Below, in pieces: positions 9,023 through 18,528 of a DNA stretch of 64,000 nt. The stretch spans positions 62,001 through 126,000 of the forward strand of contig JBLLJR010000003.1 in the NCBI GenBank assembly GCA_047692235.1, read 5' to 3'. Source of the stretch: JBLLJR01 sp047692235. GTDB taxonomy: Bacteria > Pseudomonadota > Gammaproteobacteria > Enterobacterales > Enterobacteriaceae. Position numbers and translations under genes: made by a program. How positions within the stretch are numbered: the first letter of the stretch is position 1; every line of letters starts with the position of its first letter. The notes beneath the pieces were generated by a model. It was given only the letters and a program-made list of their open reading frames with translations, was not told the DNA's origin and did not search any database.

Positions 9023-10489
9023 TTAATTATTTATTTTATTAAATTTATAAATTTTAATATTTTTAAACCCATTACTATATAAATAATTTGCACATAATTT
9101 ACTTGTTATGCCACTATCGCAATATAAAATATATGATTTATTTTTATCTAAATTTTTTATTTTATTATTTAATTTGTAAAATGGTAAAGATTGTATCTTA
9201 ATATTATCAAATTTTACCGGATTATATTTATATTTTTTTATATCTCTTATATCTAATAATATATCATTTTTTTTAAAATATGATGTTGTTTTAATTGATG
9301 CATAAGGTTCTTGATGATTAATATTTTTTAATTTTTCTATATTAATGACTTTGGCATTTTTTATAACATTTGTTAATATAGAATCATTAAGTTTATTCTC
9401 TTCAAATTCTATACGCTTTTGTGTGGATTTTGCTGATGATTTATTAGAAAATAAACCACAATATTCTGGTGTTTTTATGGAAAAAATTTCAGTTCCAATT
9501 GAACGTGATATTTGAATTATTTTTTCTTTATTATATGTAATTAAAGGTCTTAATATTAATATATTATCAACATTATTAATTAAATCTAAATTAATTAATG
9601 TTTGACTAGACACTTGACCTAATACGTCACCAGTAACTAAAGCTTTAATATTTAAGTTTTTAGCAATTATTGAGGCAACTTTAATCATTAATCTTTTTAA
9701 GATTATACTTACTTGACTTTCTGAAATTTTAGATAAAATTTCATTTATTACAGGTAAAAAATCTAATGATATAAAACTAACAGTATGTGATATACTAAAT
9801 TTTTCCCATAGATAATATGCTATCTTTCTAACATTAGTTTCATGTATATTACCTCCTAAATTAAAAAAACAATAATGAACTACAATACCTCTACGTATTA
9901 ACATATAACTCGATACACCAGAATCAAAACCACCAGAAATTAAAGATAATACATGTCCTTGGGTACTAATTGGAAATCCACCTATTCCTTTAAATGTAGC
10001 AATTATAAAAAGTATATTGTTATCAATAATTTCTAATGAAACAATTTCCTCTGGATTGACTAGTTTTACTGTAGTATTCATTATATTATTACAAATAAAT
10101 TTTCCTATCCATCGTTCTATATCACATGATGAAAATGTATGTATACCTCTACGTTTAACTCTTACACAAAAATTTTTATTTATTAATATATTAAAGTAAT
10201 GATTTATTACTTTTTTATAAATATCTTCTATATCTATCCAATTAGATTCTTTGACTATTAAAATACTATGAATGCCTGGAATATTTATTAATAATTTTAT
10301 AATTTTGTATTGTTTATGGTAACAGTTAATATTTATTTTAATACAATCCCATAATTTTAATATTTTTACTGATATTTTATTTTTTTTAAAAATTAAATTT
10401 ATATTATCAACAAGAATTGATATAAATTTTAATCTTACTGATTTACTTTTTACACAAATTTCAGGAAATAATTTTATTATTATTTTCAT
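9023..10489 (-). CDS. thiI: tRNA 4-thiouridine synthase ThiI with rhodanese domain
   Basis: ThiI makes 4-thiouridine at position 8 of tRNA using persulfide sulfur from IscS, and in some bacteria feeds thiamine thiazole synthesis. The 488-residue protein (E. coli 482) has an N-terminal ferredoxin-like/THUMP region, the PP-loop motif SGGFDSGVSSYML near residue 185, the conserved cysteine in PEYCG, and a full C-terminal rhodanese domain with the active cysteine in YCDSG. Its partner IscS is at 25198. In E. coli thiI is divergent from xseB-ispA-dxs, and the dead dxs lies divergently next door here. Confidence 0.95.
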   Translation of the reverse strand: MKIIIKLFPEICVKSKSVRLKFISILVDNINLIFKKNKISVKILKLWDCIKININCYHKQYKIIKLLINIPGIHSILIVKESNWIDIEDIYKKVINHYFNILINKNFCVRVKRRGIHTFSSCDIERWIGKFICNNIMNTTVKLVNPEEIVSLEIIDNNILFIIATFKGIGGFPISTQGHVLSLISGGFDSGVSSYMLIRRGIVVHYCFFNLGGNIHETNVRKIAYYLWEKFSISHTVSFISLDFLPVINEILSKISESQVSIILKRLMIKVASIIAKNLNIKALVTGDVLGQVSSQTLINLDLINNVDNILILRPLITYNKEKIIQISRSIGTEIFSIKTPEYCGLFSNKSSAKSTQKRIEFEENKLNDSILTNVIKNAKVINIEKLKNINHQEPYASIKTTSYFKKNDILLDIRDIKKYKYNPVKFDNIKIQSLPFYKLNNKIKNLDKNKSYILYCDSGITSKLCANYLYSNGFKNIKIYKFNKINN

Positions 10490-10686
10490 AGTAATTAAGA
10501 AAAATTTTAATTTTTTAAAATATTTATAAATATTTTATGTAAAAATAAAAATAATATAAAATATATATAACTTAATTATTATTTATATTTATATTGAATA
10601 AATTACATATATTAAATATAATTTAACAATTTATTATTTTTATAATAAAATAAATATTATTTATTTATAAAAAGATAATATTCATA
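10490..10686. other. Spacer where xseB and ispA would lie
   Basis: In E. coli thiI is followed divergently by xseB, ispA and dxs. Here only about 200 bases of A/T sequence separate thiI from the dxs relic. I see no readable trace of exonuclease VII small subunit or farnesyl diphosphate synthase on either strand, so both have been erased or moved from this locus. Confidence 0.55.
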
Positions 10687-12278
10687 TTGAATAACAAAAT
10701 ATTATACCCGATTTCATTTAAAATAAATAATACTACATATATTATAAATATATCAGTAACTCATTTATTACAATTATGTAACGAATTACATTAATTTTTA
10801 ATTAACACTGTTATCAAATTAATTGAATATTTTTTTTCTAGACTAGAAACTATAGAGTTAACAGTAGCATTGTATTATACCTATAAAACCTCATTGAGTA
10901 ATTTAATATATGATACTAATCATAAAATATTATCCAAATAAAATTTTAATTGGTAGATGAGATAATATATATTCTATTAGAATAATAGAATAACGTACAT
11001 ACATTTCCATATAGAGAAAAAAGTAAATATGATATTTTATCAATTGTTCATTCGTTTATATCTATTAGAGCTAGATTAGGTATGTTTGTCGCTGCTTACT
11101 ATGAAGAATTAAATCGTAATACTATATATATAGTAGATAATATAACTATTAATACTGTAATGACATTTGAAACTATTAATAATTTTGGAAATGCTAAATT
11201 TAATATTTAAGTTATTCTTAATGAGAATGAAATGTGTCTATTTCAAAAAATATTAGGATTTAGTTATTTTGATAAAATAGATGTATATAATTTATTAAGT
11301 TTAATAAAAATTTTAAAAATTATTAAAAATAAAAAAATCTTAAATTATTAAGATATTGCCACCAAAAAAGATTATGATTATAACAGAAAATAATCCAATT
11401 AATTGACATGTATTATCAATACGCTCTTTAAAAATAAGTATACTTAAAAATTAGAATGAAAATTATTCTTATGCAATTGTATTTGGGTAATAGTTATGTA
11501 ATATAACATCAATAGATGAAAAATTAATTACTATTATTCTCACAATGAAAAATGATCTAGTATGGTAAAATTTTCTAAGAAATATCCAAAGCAATTTTTT
11601 GATGTAGTCTATACAAAACAATATATTGTAACATTTGAAGTTGGCTTATCTATAAATTATTAGTATCCAATAATTTCTATTGATTCAATTTTTTACAACA
11701 TACATATTATCAAGCAATACTTGATATTGATTTGCAAAAATTATTAATTTTATTTGTAATTGATAAAGACGGAATAGTCGAACTTAATGGTAGTATATAT
11801 CAATAATAATTTAATTTATCATATTTAATATGTATTCATAATATGATTATTATAGCATTAAGTAATTCTAATGAATATAGATTAATGTTAAATACATCAA
11901 AGAGGTCCTAATGTTGTAAGATATCCTAAATGATTTATTGATATATATAACATTAATAAAACATTTAATATGTTATCAATAGGAAAAATTATTGATAACA
12001 AATTTTATTGTACCATAATAGATATGCTGTTTATTAAACTTATATATAAAAATATAATTTTAAAATGTTTAAAAATCATTTTGTACTATTTACTATTTAA
12101 TAAAACATTATTATTACTGACACAGGAAGTAGTATAAATGATTACTTATCAAGAAATAATATACATTGTTCAATTTTAAATTTGAGATTACCAGATTATT
12201 TTATATGATTATTAAGACGAAGTTCAATCTTGTTTTGGATTAAATATAAATGGAATAAAACTTAAAATCCAAAATTAG
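10687..12278 (+). pseudogene. dxs: Dead 1-deoxy-D-xylulose-5-phosphate synthase gene
   Basis: The first enzyme of the MEP isoprenoid pathway, destroyed by many stops and frameshifts but alignable end to end with E. coli Dxs. From TTG at 10687 it reads LYPISF, then LLQLCNELH, LETIELTVALYYTYKT and DILSIVHSFISIRARLGMF (E. coli DVLSVGHSSTSISAGIGI). ILNENEM follows a stop near 11210 (E. coli VLNDNEM), then KYPKQFFDV, GPNVVRYPK, ILNLRLPDYFI and finally DEVQSCFGLNINGIKLKI to a stop at 12276-12278. The thiamine-diphosphate motif glycines and the catalytic histidines are lost. Total span is about 270 bases shorter than an intact gene. Its place beside thiI matches E. coli gene order. Confidence 0.93.
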
Positions 12279-12319
12279 TTAATTAAAATATCAAGTTAAA
12301 TTTTGATATTTCAATTAAC
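12278..12319. other. Long stem-loop at the end of the dxs relic
   Basis: Arms 12278-12294 and 12303-12319 pair over 17 bp with a single A-C mismatch around an 8-base loop. It begins exactly at the last base of the dxs stop codon. It could be the relic dxs terminator, though no T-run follows, or an element in the sdhC upstream region 88 bases before that gene. It is much longer than other A/T hairpins nearby. Confidence 0.5.
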
Positions 12320-12406
12320 CATATTTATTAAATAAAATATTTATTTTATGATAAAATAAAATTTATTTTTCAATATATATTATTAAAATAACAATGTGAG
12401 TATAAA

Positions 12407-12781
12407 TTGAAAAAAAGACCAATAAATTTAAATTTATATACTATGCATTATCCTATAACAGCTATAATATCTATTATGCATAGAATATCTGGAATATTTA
12501 CATATTTATCTATGGGTTTTTTATTTTGGTTATTAAGATTATCTTTATCTTCACACAAAGGATTTAATCAAACCCTGTATATAATACATAATTTATTTTT
12601 TAAAATTATATTGTGGTTTTTATTAACAGTATTTTCATATCACATAATATGTGGTATACGTCATATTTTAATAGATTTTAGATGTTTAAAAGAAACACTT
12701 CAAGTAGGTTTAATTACAGCTAAAATTGTATTATTTTTAACATTAATTTCATCTATCCTAATAGGATTATATATATGGTAA
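12407..12781 (+). CDS. sdhC: Succinate dehydrogenase cytochrome b556 subunit
   Basis: Membrane anchor of complex II that binds heme b and ubiquinone with SdhD. The 124-residue protein (E. coli 129) has three hydrophobic helices, the RPINLNL...ITAIISIMHRISG N-terminal signature and the heme-ligand histidine in SYHIICGIRHILIDF. The start is TTG at 12407, preceded by a short GTGAG; no in-frame ATG fits, and KKRPINL aligns with the E. coli N terminus. It is first in the sdhCDAB-sucABCD cluster and overlaps sdhD by 7 bases. Confidence 0.95.
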   Translation: MKKRPINLNLYTMHYPITAIISIMHRISGIFTYLSMGFLFWLLRLSLSSHKGFNQTLYIIHNLFFKIILWFLLTVFSYHIICGIRHILIDFRCLKETLQVGLITAKIVLFLTLISSILIGLYIW

Positions 12782-13122
12782 ATAATAAATCATCATTAGG
12801 ATATAGTGGTGTATGTGAATGGCTATTAGTTAGATCATCTGCAATTGTTATTATTTGTTATGTTATATATTTTTTAAGTTTTTTAATTTTTACAGATATT
12901 ATTACATATGAAGTATGGTGTAATTTTTTTAATAAAATTATAACAAAAATTTTTACAATTATTACTATATTATCTATATCATTACATTCTTGGATTGGAA
13001 TTTGGCAAATTCTAACAGACTACATAAAATTAACATCTTTACGACTTGTATTACAGTTTTTTATAATTATTAGTTTAATGATATATATATGTTATGGATT
13101 AATTATTGTATTTGGAATATAA
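12775..13122 (+). CDS. sdhD: Succinate dehydrogenase membrane anchor subunit
   Basis: Second membrane anchor of complex II, sharing the heme and the ubiquinone site with SdhC. It has 115 residues, the same length as E. coli SdhD, with three hydrophobic helices. The conserved SLHSWIGIWQILTDY segment carries the histidine and the ubiquinone-site tyrosine. The ATG overlaps the sdhC stop, indicating translational coupling. It ends 4 bases before sdhA. Confidence 0.95.
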   Translation: MVNNKSSLGYSGVCEWLLVRSSAIVIICYVIYFLSFLIFTDIITYEVWCNFFNKIITKIFTIITILSISLHSWIGIWQILTDYIKLTSLRLVLQFFIIISLMIYICYGLIIVFGI

Positions 13123-13126
13123 TTTA

Positions 13127-14893
13127 ATGAAATTATCTACAAAAGAATTTGATGTTATTGTAATAGGCGCCGGAGGATCTGGTATGCGCGCTGCATTACA
13201 AATTGCGCAAACTAATCTTAAATGTGCTTTAATTTCTAAAGTATTTCCCACAAGATCTCATACAGTATCAGCACAAGGAGGTATTACAGTTGCATTAGGA
13301 AATATGCATAAAGATAATTGGAAATGGCATATGTATGATACCATTAAAGGCTCAGATTATATAGGTGACCAAAATGCTATAGAATATATGTGCAAAAATG
13401 GTCCTCAATCAGTAATAGAATTAGAACATATGGGATTGCCATTTTCTAGGCTAGACAATGGTAAAATATATCAAAGACCATTTGGTGGGCAATCATTAAA
13501 TTATGGTAAAATGCAAGCATCTAGAACAGCATCATCTGCTGATAGAACTGGTCATGCTTTGTTACACACATTGTATCAACAAAATTTAAAATATAAAACT
13601 AAAATTTTTTCTGAATGGTATGCGATAAATTTAGTTAAAAACCAAGATGGTAAAATAGTTGGTTGTACATCAATATGTATTGAGACAGGAGAAATAGTAT
13701 ATTTTAAATCTAAAGCAACTATTTTAGCTACTGGAGGAGCTGGACGTATTTATCAATCTACAACAAATGCTTTTATTAATACAGGAGATGGAATTGGTAT
13801 GGCAATAAGAGCAAATATTCCAGTACAAGATATGGAAATGTGGCAATTTCATCCAACTGGTATTGCTGGTTCTGGTGTGTTAATTACAGAAGGTTGTAGA
13901 GGTGAAGGTGGTTATTTATTAAATAAATACGGTGAAAGGTTTATGGAAAGATACGCTCCTAATTCTAAAGATTTAGCGAGCAGAGATGTAGTTTCTAGAT
14001 CTATTATGATAGAAATTAATGAACAACGTGGATTTAATAATTATTTGGGTCCGCATGTTAAATTAAAACTGGATCATCTAGGTAAAGAAGTTTTACAAAA
14101 TAGATTACCTGGTATTTTAGAATTATCAAAAACTTTTGCACATATTGATCCTATTAAAGAATCTATACCAGTAATACCTACTTGTCATTACATGATGGGT
14201 GGTATTCCTACAAAAATTACTGGACAAGTTATTACTGTTAATGATATTGGTAATGATATAATAATTGATGGTTTATTTGCTGTTGGTGAAACTTCTTGTG
14301 CATCAATACATGGAGCAAATCGTTTAGGTGGTAATTCATTACTTGATTTAATTGTTTTTGGAAAATCTGTAGGAAATTTTATAACTGATTTATTAATGCA
14401 ACATGTTGATGTTAAAAAAGCAAGTTCATCAGATATAGAAAAATCTCTTATTTCTTATATGAGATGGAACAATAATCGCACTGGCGAAAATCCAGAAGCA
14501 ATAAGAAAAGATTTACAACATTGTATGCAAACTTATTTTTCAGTTTTCAGAGAAGGTGGTTCTATGAAAATAGGTTTAAATAAACTTAAAGAAATAAAGG
14601 AACGTTTAAACTATGCTCGTCTTGATGACCTTTCGTCAGAATTTAATACACAAAGAATTGAATGTTTAGAACTTGATAATTTAGCTGAAACAGCATATGC
14701 TACTGCTTTATCTTCAATTTTTAGAAAAGAAAGTAGAGGTGCTCATAGTAGATTTGACTTCCCAAATCGTGATGATAATAATTGGTTATGTCATACATTG
14801 TATATGCCTAAACAAAATAATATGTTAAAAAGAAAAATAAATATAAAACCGAAGTTTTGTAAACCTTTTCAACCTAAAATACGTGTTTATTAA
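13127..14893 (+). CDS. sdhA: Succinate dehydrogenase flavoprotein subunit
   Basis: Catalytic subunit oxidising succinate to fumarate on covalently bound FAD, at the cytosolic face of complex II. From ATG at 13127 the product MKLSTKEFDVIVIGAGGSG has 588 residues, the E. coli length. It shows the FAD-binding GAGGSG, the FAD-attachment histidine in SHTVSAQGG, and catalytic stretches HPTG, TEGCRGEGG and HGANRLGGNSLLD. A longer in-frame start at TTG 13106 would overlap sdhD and lacks support. It is one of the most conserved proteins in the window. Confidence 0.97.
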   Translation: MKLSTKEFDVIVIGAGGSGMRAALQIAQTNLKCALISKVFPTRSHTVSAQGGITVALGNMHKDNWKWHMYDTIKGSDYIGDQNAIEYMCKNGPQSVIELEHMGLPFSRLDNGKIYQRPFGGQSLNYGKMQASRTASSADRTGHALLHTLYQQNLKYKTKIFSEWYAINLVKNQDGKIVGCTSICIETGEIVYFKSKATILATGGAGRIYQSTTNAFINTGDGIGMAIRANIPVQDMEMWQFHPTGIAGSGVLITEGCRGEGGYLLNKYGERFMERYAPNSKDLASRDVVSRSIMIEINEQRGFNNYLGPHVKLKLDHLGKEVLQNRLPGILELSKTFAHIDPIKESIPVIPTCHYMMGGIPTKITGQVITVNDIGNDIIIDGLFAVGETSCASIHGANRLGGNSLLDLIVFGKSVGNFITDLLMQHVDVKKASSSDIEKSLISYMRWNNNRTGENPEAIRKDLQHCMQTYFSVFREGGSMKIGLNKLKEIKERLNYARLDDLSSEFNTQRIECLELDNLAETAYATALSSIFRKESRGAHSRFDFPNRDDNNWLCHTLYMPKQNNMLKRKINIKPKFCKPFQPKIRVY

Positions 14894-14905
14894 GAGTATT
14901 AATAT

Positions 14906-15634
14906 ATGAAAGATATTAAAGAAATAAAATTTTGTATTTATCGATATAATTCAGATGTTGATAGTAAACCATATATGCAAAATTTTAAATTAAAAATTAA
15001 TTCAGACAAAGATATGATGTTATTAGATGCATTAATTAAAATTAAAGAACAAGATCCCAGTTTATCGTTTAGGCGTTCATGTAGAGAAGGAGTATGTGGT
15101 TCAGATGGAATGAATGTAAATGGTAAAAATTGTTTAGCATGTATTACACCTGTATCTCAATTAATAAATAAAACAAACATTATTATTGTAAGACCTTTAC
15201 CAGGATTATTTATAATTAGAGATTTAGTAGTTGATATGAAATATTTTCATGATCAATATAAAAAAATTAATCCATTTTTAATAAATAAAAATAGTGATGA
15301 TTCATCAAAAGAATATATTCAATTACCAAAAGATAGATCTAAATTAGATGGTTTATATGAATGTATACTATGTGCATGTTGTTCTACGGCTTGCCCTTCA
15401 TTTTGGTGGAATCCAGATAAATTTATTGGCCCTGCTGGATTGTTAACGTCTTATCGCTTCATAATTGATAATAGAGATACTAATACTCAAACTAGATTAA
15501 AAGAATTAAATGATTCTTTTAGTGTATTTCGTTGTCATAGTATAATGAATTGTGTTAGTGTTTGTCCAAAAGGATTAAATCCGTCTAAAGCTATAAATAA
15601 TATTAAAACTATGTTAGTAGATAATTGTATATAG
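14906..15634 (+). CDS. sdhB: Succinate dehydrogenase iron-sulfur subunit
   Basis: Carries electrons from SdhA to ubiquinone through [2Fe-2S], [4Fe-4S] and [3Fe-4S] clusters. The 242-residue protein (E. coli 238) has the plant-type cluster region SCREGVCGSDGMN with NCLAC, then CILCACCSTACPSFWWNP and CHSIMNCVSVCPKGLNP. All cluster cysteines are present, plus one extra cysteine in KNCLAC where E. coli has glycine. Together with sdhCDA it makes a complete complex II, which requires ubiquinone. Confidence 0.96.
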   Translation: MKDIKEIKFCIYRYNSDVDSKPYMQNFKLKINSDKDMMLLDALIKIKEQDPSLSFRRSCREGVCGSDGMNVNGKNCLACITPVSQLINKTNIIIVRPLPGLFIIRDLVVDMKYFHDQYKKINPFLINKNSDDSSKEYIQLPKDRSKLDGLYECILCACCSTACPSFWWNPDKFIGPAGLLTSYRFIIDNRDTNTQTRLKELNDSFSVFRCHSIMNCVSVCPKGLNPSKAINNIKTMLVDNCI

Positions 15635-15732
15635 AATAAAATTAACAATTATAATTAGTTAAATTTATAAAAAAATTTTGTAAAATTTATTATTTTATAT
15701 TTTATTAATATTTTAATTAAAGGCTTTAAAAT

Positions 15733-18528
15733 ATGGAATTAAAATTAAATGATTTAAAAAATTTAAGTAAATTTAATTTAATAAATTTATCTTATATAGA
15801 AAATTTATATTCAGATTCTTTAATAAATAAAAAAAATTTAAATCTCAAATTACATGAATTATTTAATAGTAATTCAAAAACAAATTTAAATTATTTAAAT
15901 ATTGGAAATAATATTGAAAATATTATTTCATATACCAAAGATGATAAATGCAATATTTGCAAAATAGTCAAGATCAAAAAACTAATTAATTATTTTCGTT
16001 GTTTTGGTTACAACTTTGCTAAAATAAATCCTATAGATATATTTAAAAAAAAACAATGTAATTATTTACAATTATCTAACTTTGGTTTTACTGAAAATGA
16101 TAGTAATAAAACATTTAATATAAATATATTTAATAAAAGTAATAATTGTATTAAATTATCTAAATTATATAAAATATTAAATAAAATTTACTGTGGATCT
16201 ATTGGTATAGAATATATGTATTTAGATAATAACTTAGAAAAAAATTGGATACAACAATATATAGAACCACAGTTATATAATTTAAGTTTTTCTAAAAAAG
16301 AAAAAAAAAATTTACTCAAAGAACTAGTATCATCTGAAATTTTTGAAAAATATTTAGGATCTAGATTCCCAGGATATAAACGTTTTTCATTAGAAGGTTG
16401 TGATGTATTAATACCAATATTTAAAGAAATAATTAGATATTCTTCTAATAAGTATTTAACAAAAGAAATAACTATTGGTATGGCACATCGTGGTAGATTA
16501 AATGTATTAGTTAATATTTTAGGAAAAAATCCTCAAGATTTATTTGATGAATTTATAGGTAAAAAAAGTATATCAAAAACAGAATATGGTGATGTCAAAT
16601 ATCATCAAGGTTTTGTAAATTTTTTAAAAATAGGAAAAAATATATTAAAAATAATTTTAGCAAATAATCCATCTCATTTAGAAATTGTTAGTCCTGTAAT
16701 TATGGGTATTTCTAGAGCTATTAGAGATAAATTTAATTATAACAATACTGATATTTTGCCAATTACATTACATGGTGATGCTGCAATTATAGGTCAAGGT
16801 GTAGTACAAGAAACATTAAATATGTCTAATATTCCTGCCTATAATATAGGAGGCACAATTAGAATTGTTATTAATAATCAAATAGGATTTACTACATCTA
16901 AAATATCTGAAATAAGATCTTCTAAATATTGCACTGATATTGCTAAAATGATACAAGCACCTATTATTCATGTTAATGTAGATGATATTGAATCAACTAT
17001 TTTTAGCATAAGAATGGCAATAGATTTTCGTAATTTATTTAAAAAAGATATAATTATTGATTTGGTATGTTACCGTAGACAAGGGCATAATGAATCTGAT
17101 GATCCTTTTACTACGCAACCAATTTTATATAAAAATATAAAAAAACACCCGACATCTTTAAAAATTTATGCTAATTATTTACTGAATAAAAATATCATTA
17201 ATAATTTGTATTTAAATAAATCAATTAATGAATATCGAGAATCTTTAATAAAAGATAAATGTGTAGTAAAAGAAACATCATTAAAATTTTTTCATGTTAA
17301 TTCAGAATATAGGTCAAACATTAAAAATAAAAATTTATCTAAAATTAAATTTTCTAATTTAAAAGTTGAAAATTTAATTACATTAGCAAAATCTATATCC
17401 TATGTTCCATCAAATATTAATATGCATAATTTGGTATCAAAAATTTATAAAGATAGATTATCTATGTCTAAATGCGAAAAATTAATTGATTGGGGATTCG
17501 CAGAATCTTTGGCTTATGCATCATTATTAAATGATGGATTTAATGTTAGAATAATTGGTGAAGATTCAGAAAGGGGAACATTTTTTCACAGACATGCAGT
17601 AATTCATGATCAAAAAAATGAATTAACATATATTCCTTTAAAAAATATAAGTAAAAATCAAGGAAATTTTAATATATGGAATTCAGTGCTTTCAGAAGAA
17701 GCTGCATTAGCATTTGAATATGGTTATTCTTCTATAAACTTATTTCATACTTTAGTAGTATGGGAAGCACAATTTGGAGATTTTGCGAATGGAGCTCAAG
17801 TAGTTATAGATCAATTTATTAGTTCAGGAGAACAAAAATGGAGTACTAAATCTAATTTAGTTTTAATGTTACCACATGGATATGAAGGCCAAGGACCAGA
17901 ACATTCATCTGCTCGTTTAGAACGATATCTTCAAATATGTGCAGGAAATAATATTAAAATTTGTGTTCCTTCTACTGCATCTCAATTATATCTAATATTA
18001 AGACATCATATGTTAGATTCGGTATATACACCATTAGTGATTATAACTCCAAAATCATTATTACGGAATAAATATTCTTTTTCTTCTTTTAATGAAATAT
18101 CGTCTAATATTTTTAGAAAAATTATATATAGTGATAATATAAATTATAATAAAATATTGCGTGTTGTCATTTGTACCGGTAAAGTATATTATGATTTATT
18201 ATTAAAACAACCAAAAAATATAGATATTATAAAAATAGAGCAATTATATCCATTTCCTATAGCAGAATTAAAAACACAATTAAATAAATATAAAAATATT
18301 GTAGATATTGTTTGGTGTCAAGAAGAACCGAAAAATAGTGGGGCATGGATTTTTGTTAAAAGTTATATTTTAGATATTATAGATTATAAATATCATCTAA
18401 TTTATGCTGGAAGACCTTATTCTGCATCTCCAGCAACAGGATATTTATTTGTACATAACATTCAACAATTAAATTTAATAAATAGTGCATTAGATATAAA
18501 TGTTAAAGGATCTAAACATGACAGATAG
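15733..18528 (+). CDS. sucA: 2-oxoglutarate dehydrogenase E1 component
   Basis: Thiamine-diphosphate enzyme that decarboxylates 2-oxoglutarate and transfers the succinyl group to the lipoyl arm of SucB. The 931-residue protein (E. coli 933) has the core motifs MAHRGRLNVLVNILGK, the active-site histidine in NPSHLEIVSPV, the ThDP motif beginning HGDAAIIGQGV, and the C-terminal transketolase-like half with GEDSERGTFFHRHAV, GYEGQGPEHSSARLER and WCQEEPKN. The first 150 residues diverge more. AAAGG lies upstream of the ATG. It overlaps sucB by 11 bases. ThDP must come from the host or from genes elsewhere. Confidence 0.97.
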   Translation: MELKLNDLKNLSKFNLINLSYIENLYSDSLINKKNLNLKLHELFNSNSKTNLNYLNIGNNIENIISYTKDDKCNICKIVKIKKLINYFRCFGYNFAKINPIDIFKKKQCNYLQLSNFGFTENDSNKTFNINIFNKSNNCIKLSKLYKILNKIYCGSIGIEYMYLDNNLEKNWIQQYIEPQLYNLSFSKKEKKNLLKELVSSEIFEKYLGSRFPGYKRFSLEGCDVLIPIFKEIIRYSSNKYLTKEITIGMAHRGRLNVLVNILGKNPQDLFDEFIGKKSISKTEYGDVKYHQGFVNFLKIGKNILKIILANNPSHLEIVSPVIMGISRAIRDKFNYNNTDILPITLHGDAAIIGQGVVQETLNMSNIPAYNIGGTIRIVINNQIGFTTSKISEIRSSKYCTDIAKMIQAPIIHVNVDDIESTIFSIRMAIDFRNLFKKDIIIDLVCYRRQGHNESDDPFTTQPILYKNIKKHPTSLKIYANYLLNKNIINNLYLNKSINEYRESLIKDKCVVKETSLKFFHVNSEYRSNIKNKNLSKIKFSNLKVENLITLAKSISYVPSNINMHNLVSKIYKDRLSMSKCEKLIDWGFAESLAYASLLNDGFNVRIIGEDSERGTFFHRHAVIHDQKNELTYIPLKNISKNQGNFNIWNSVLSEEAALAFEYGYSSINLFHTLVVWEAQFGDFANGAQVVIDQFISSGEQKWSTKSNLVLMLPHGYEGQGPEHSSARLERYLQICAGNNIKICVPSTASQLYLILRHHMLDSVYTPLVIITPKSLLRNKYSFSSFNEISSNIFRKIIYSDNINYNKILRVVICTGKVYYDLLLKQPKNIDIIKIEQLYPFPIAELKTQLNKYKNIVDIVWCQEEPKNSGAWIFVKSYILDIIDYKYHLIYAGRPYSASPATGYLFVHNIQQLNLINSALDINVKGSKHDR

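Noticed and set aside
10690..12280. The dead gene next to sdhC being gltA, as in E. coli where gltA is divergent from sdhC
   Set aside because: The frames match Dxs motifs in order on the plus strand and the neighbour thiI matches the dxs locus; no citrate synthase motifs (such as the HADHEQN region) appear on either strand.
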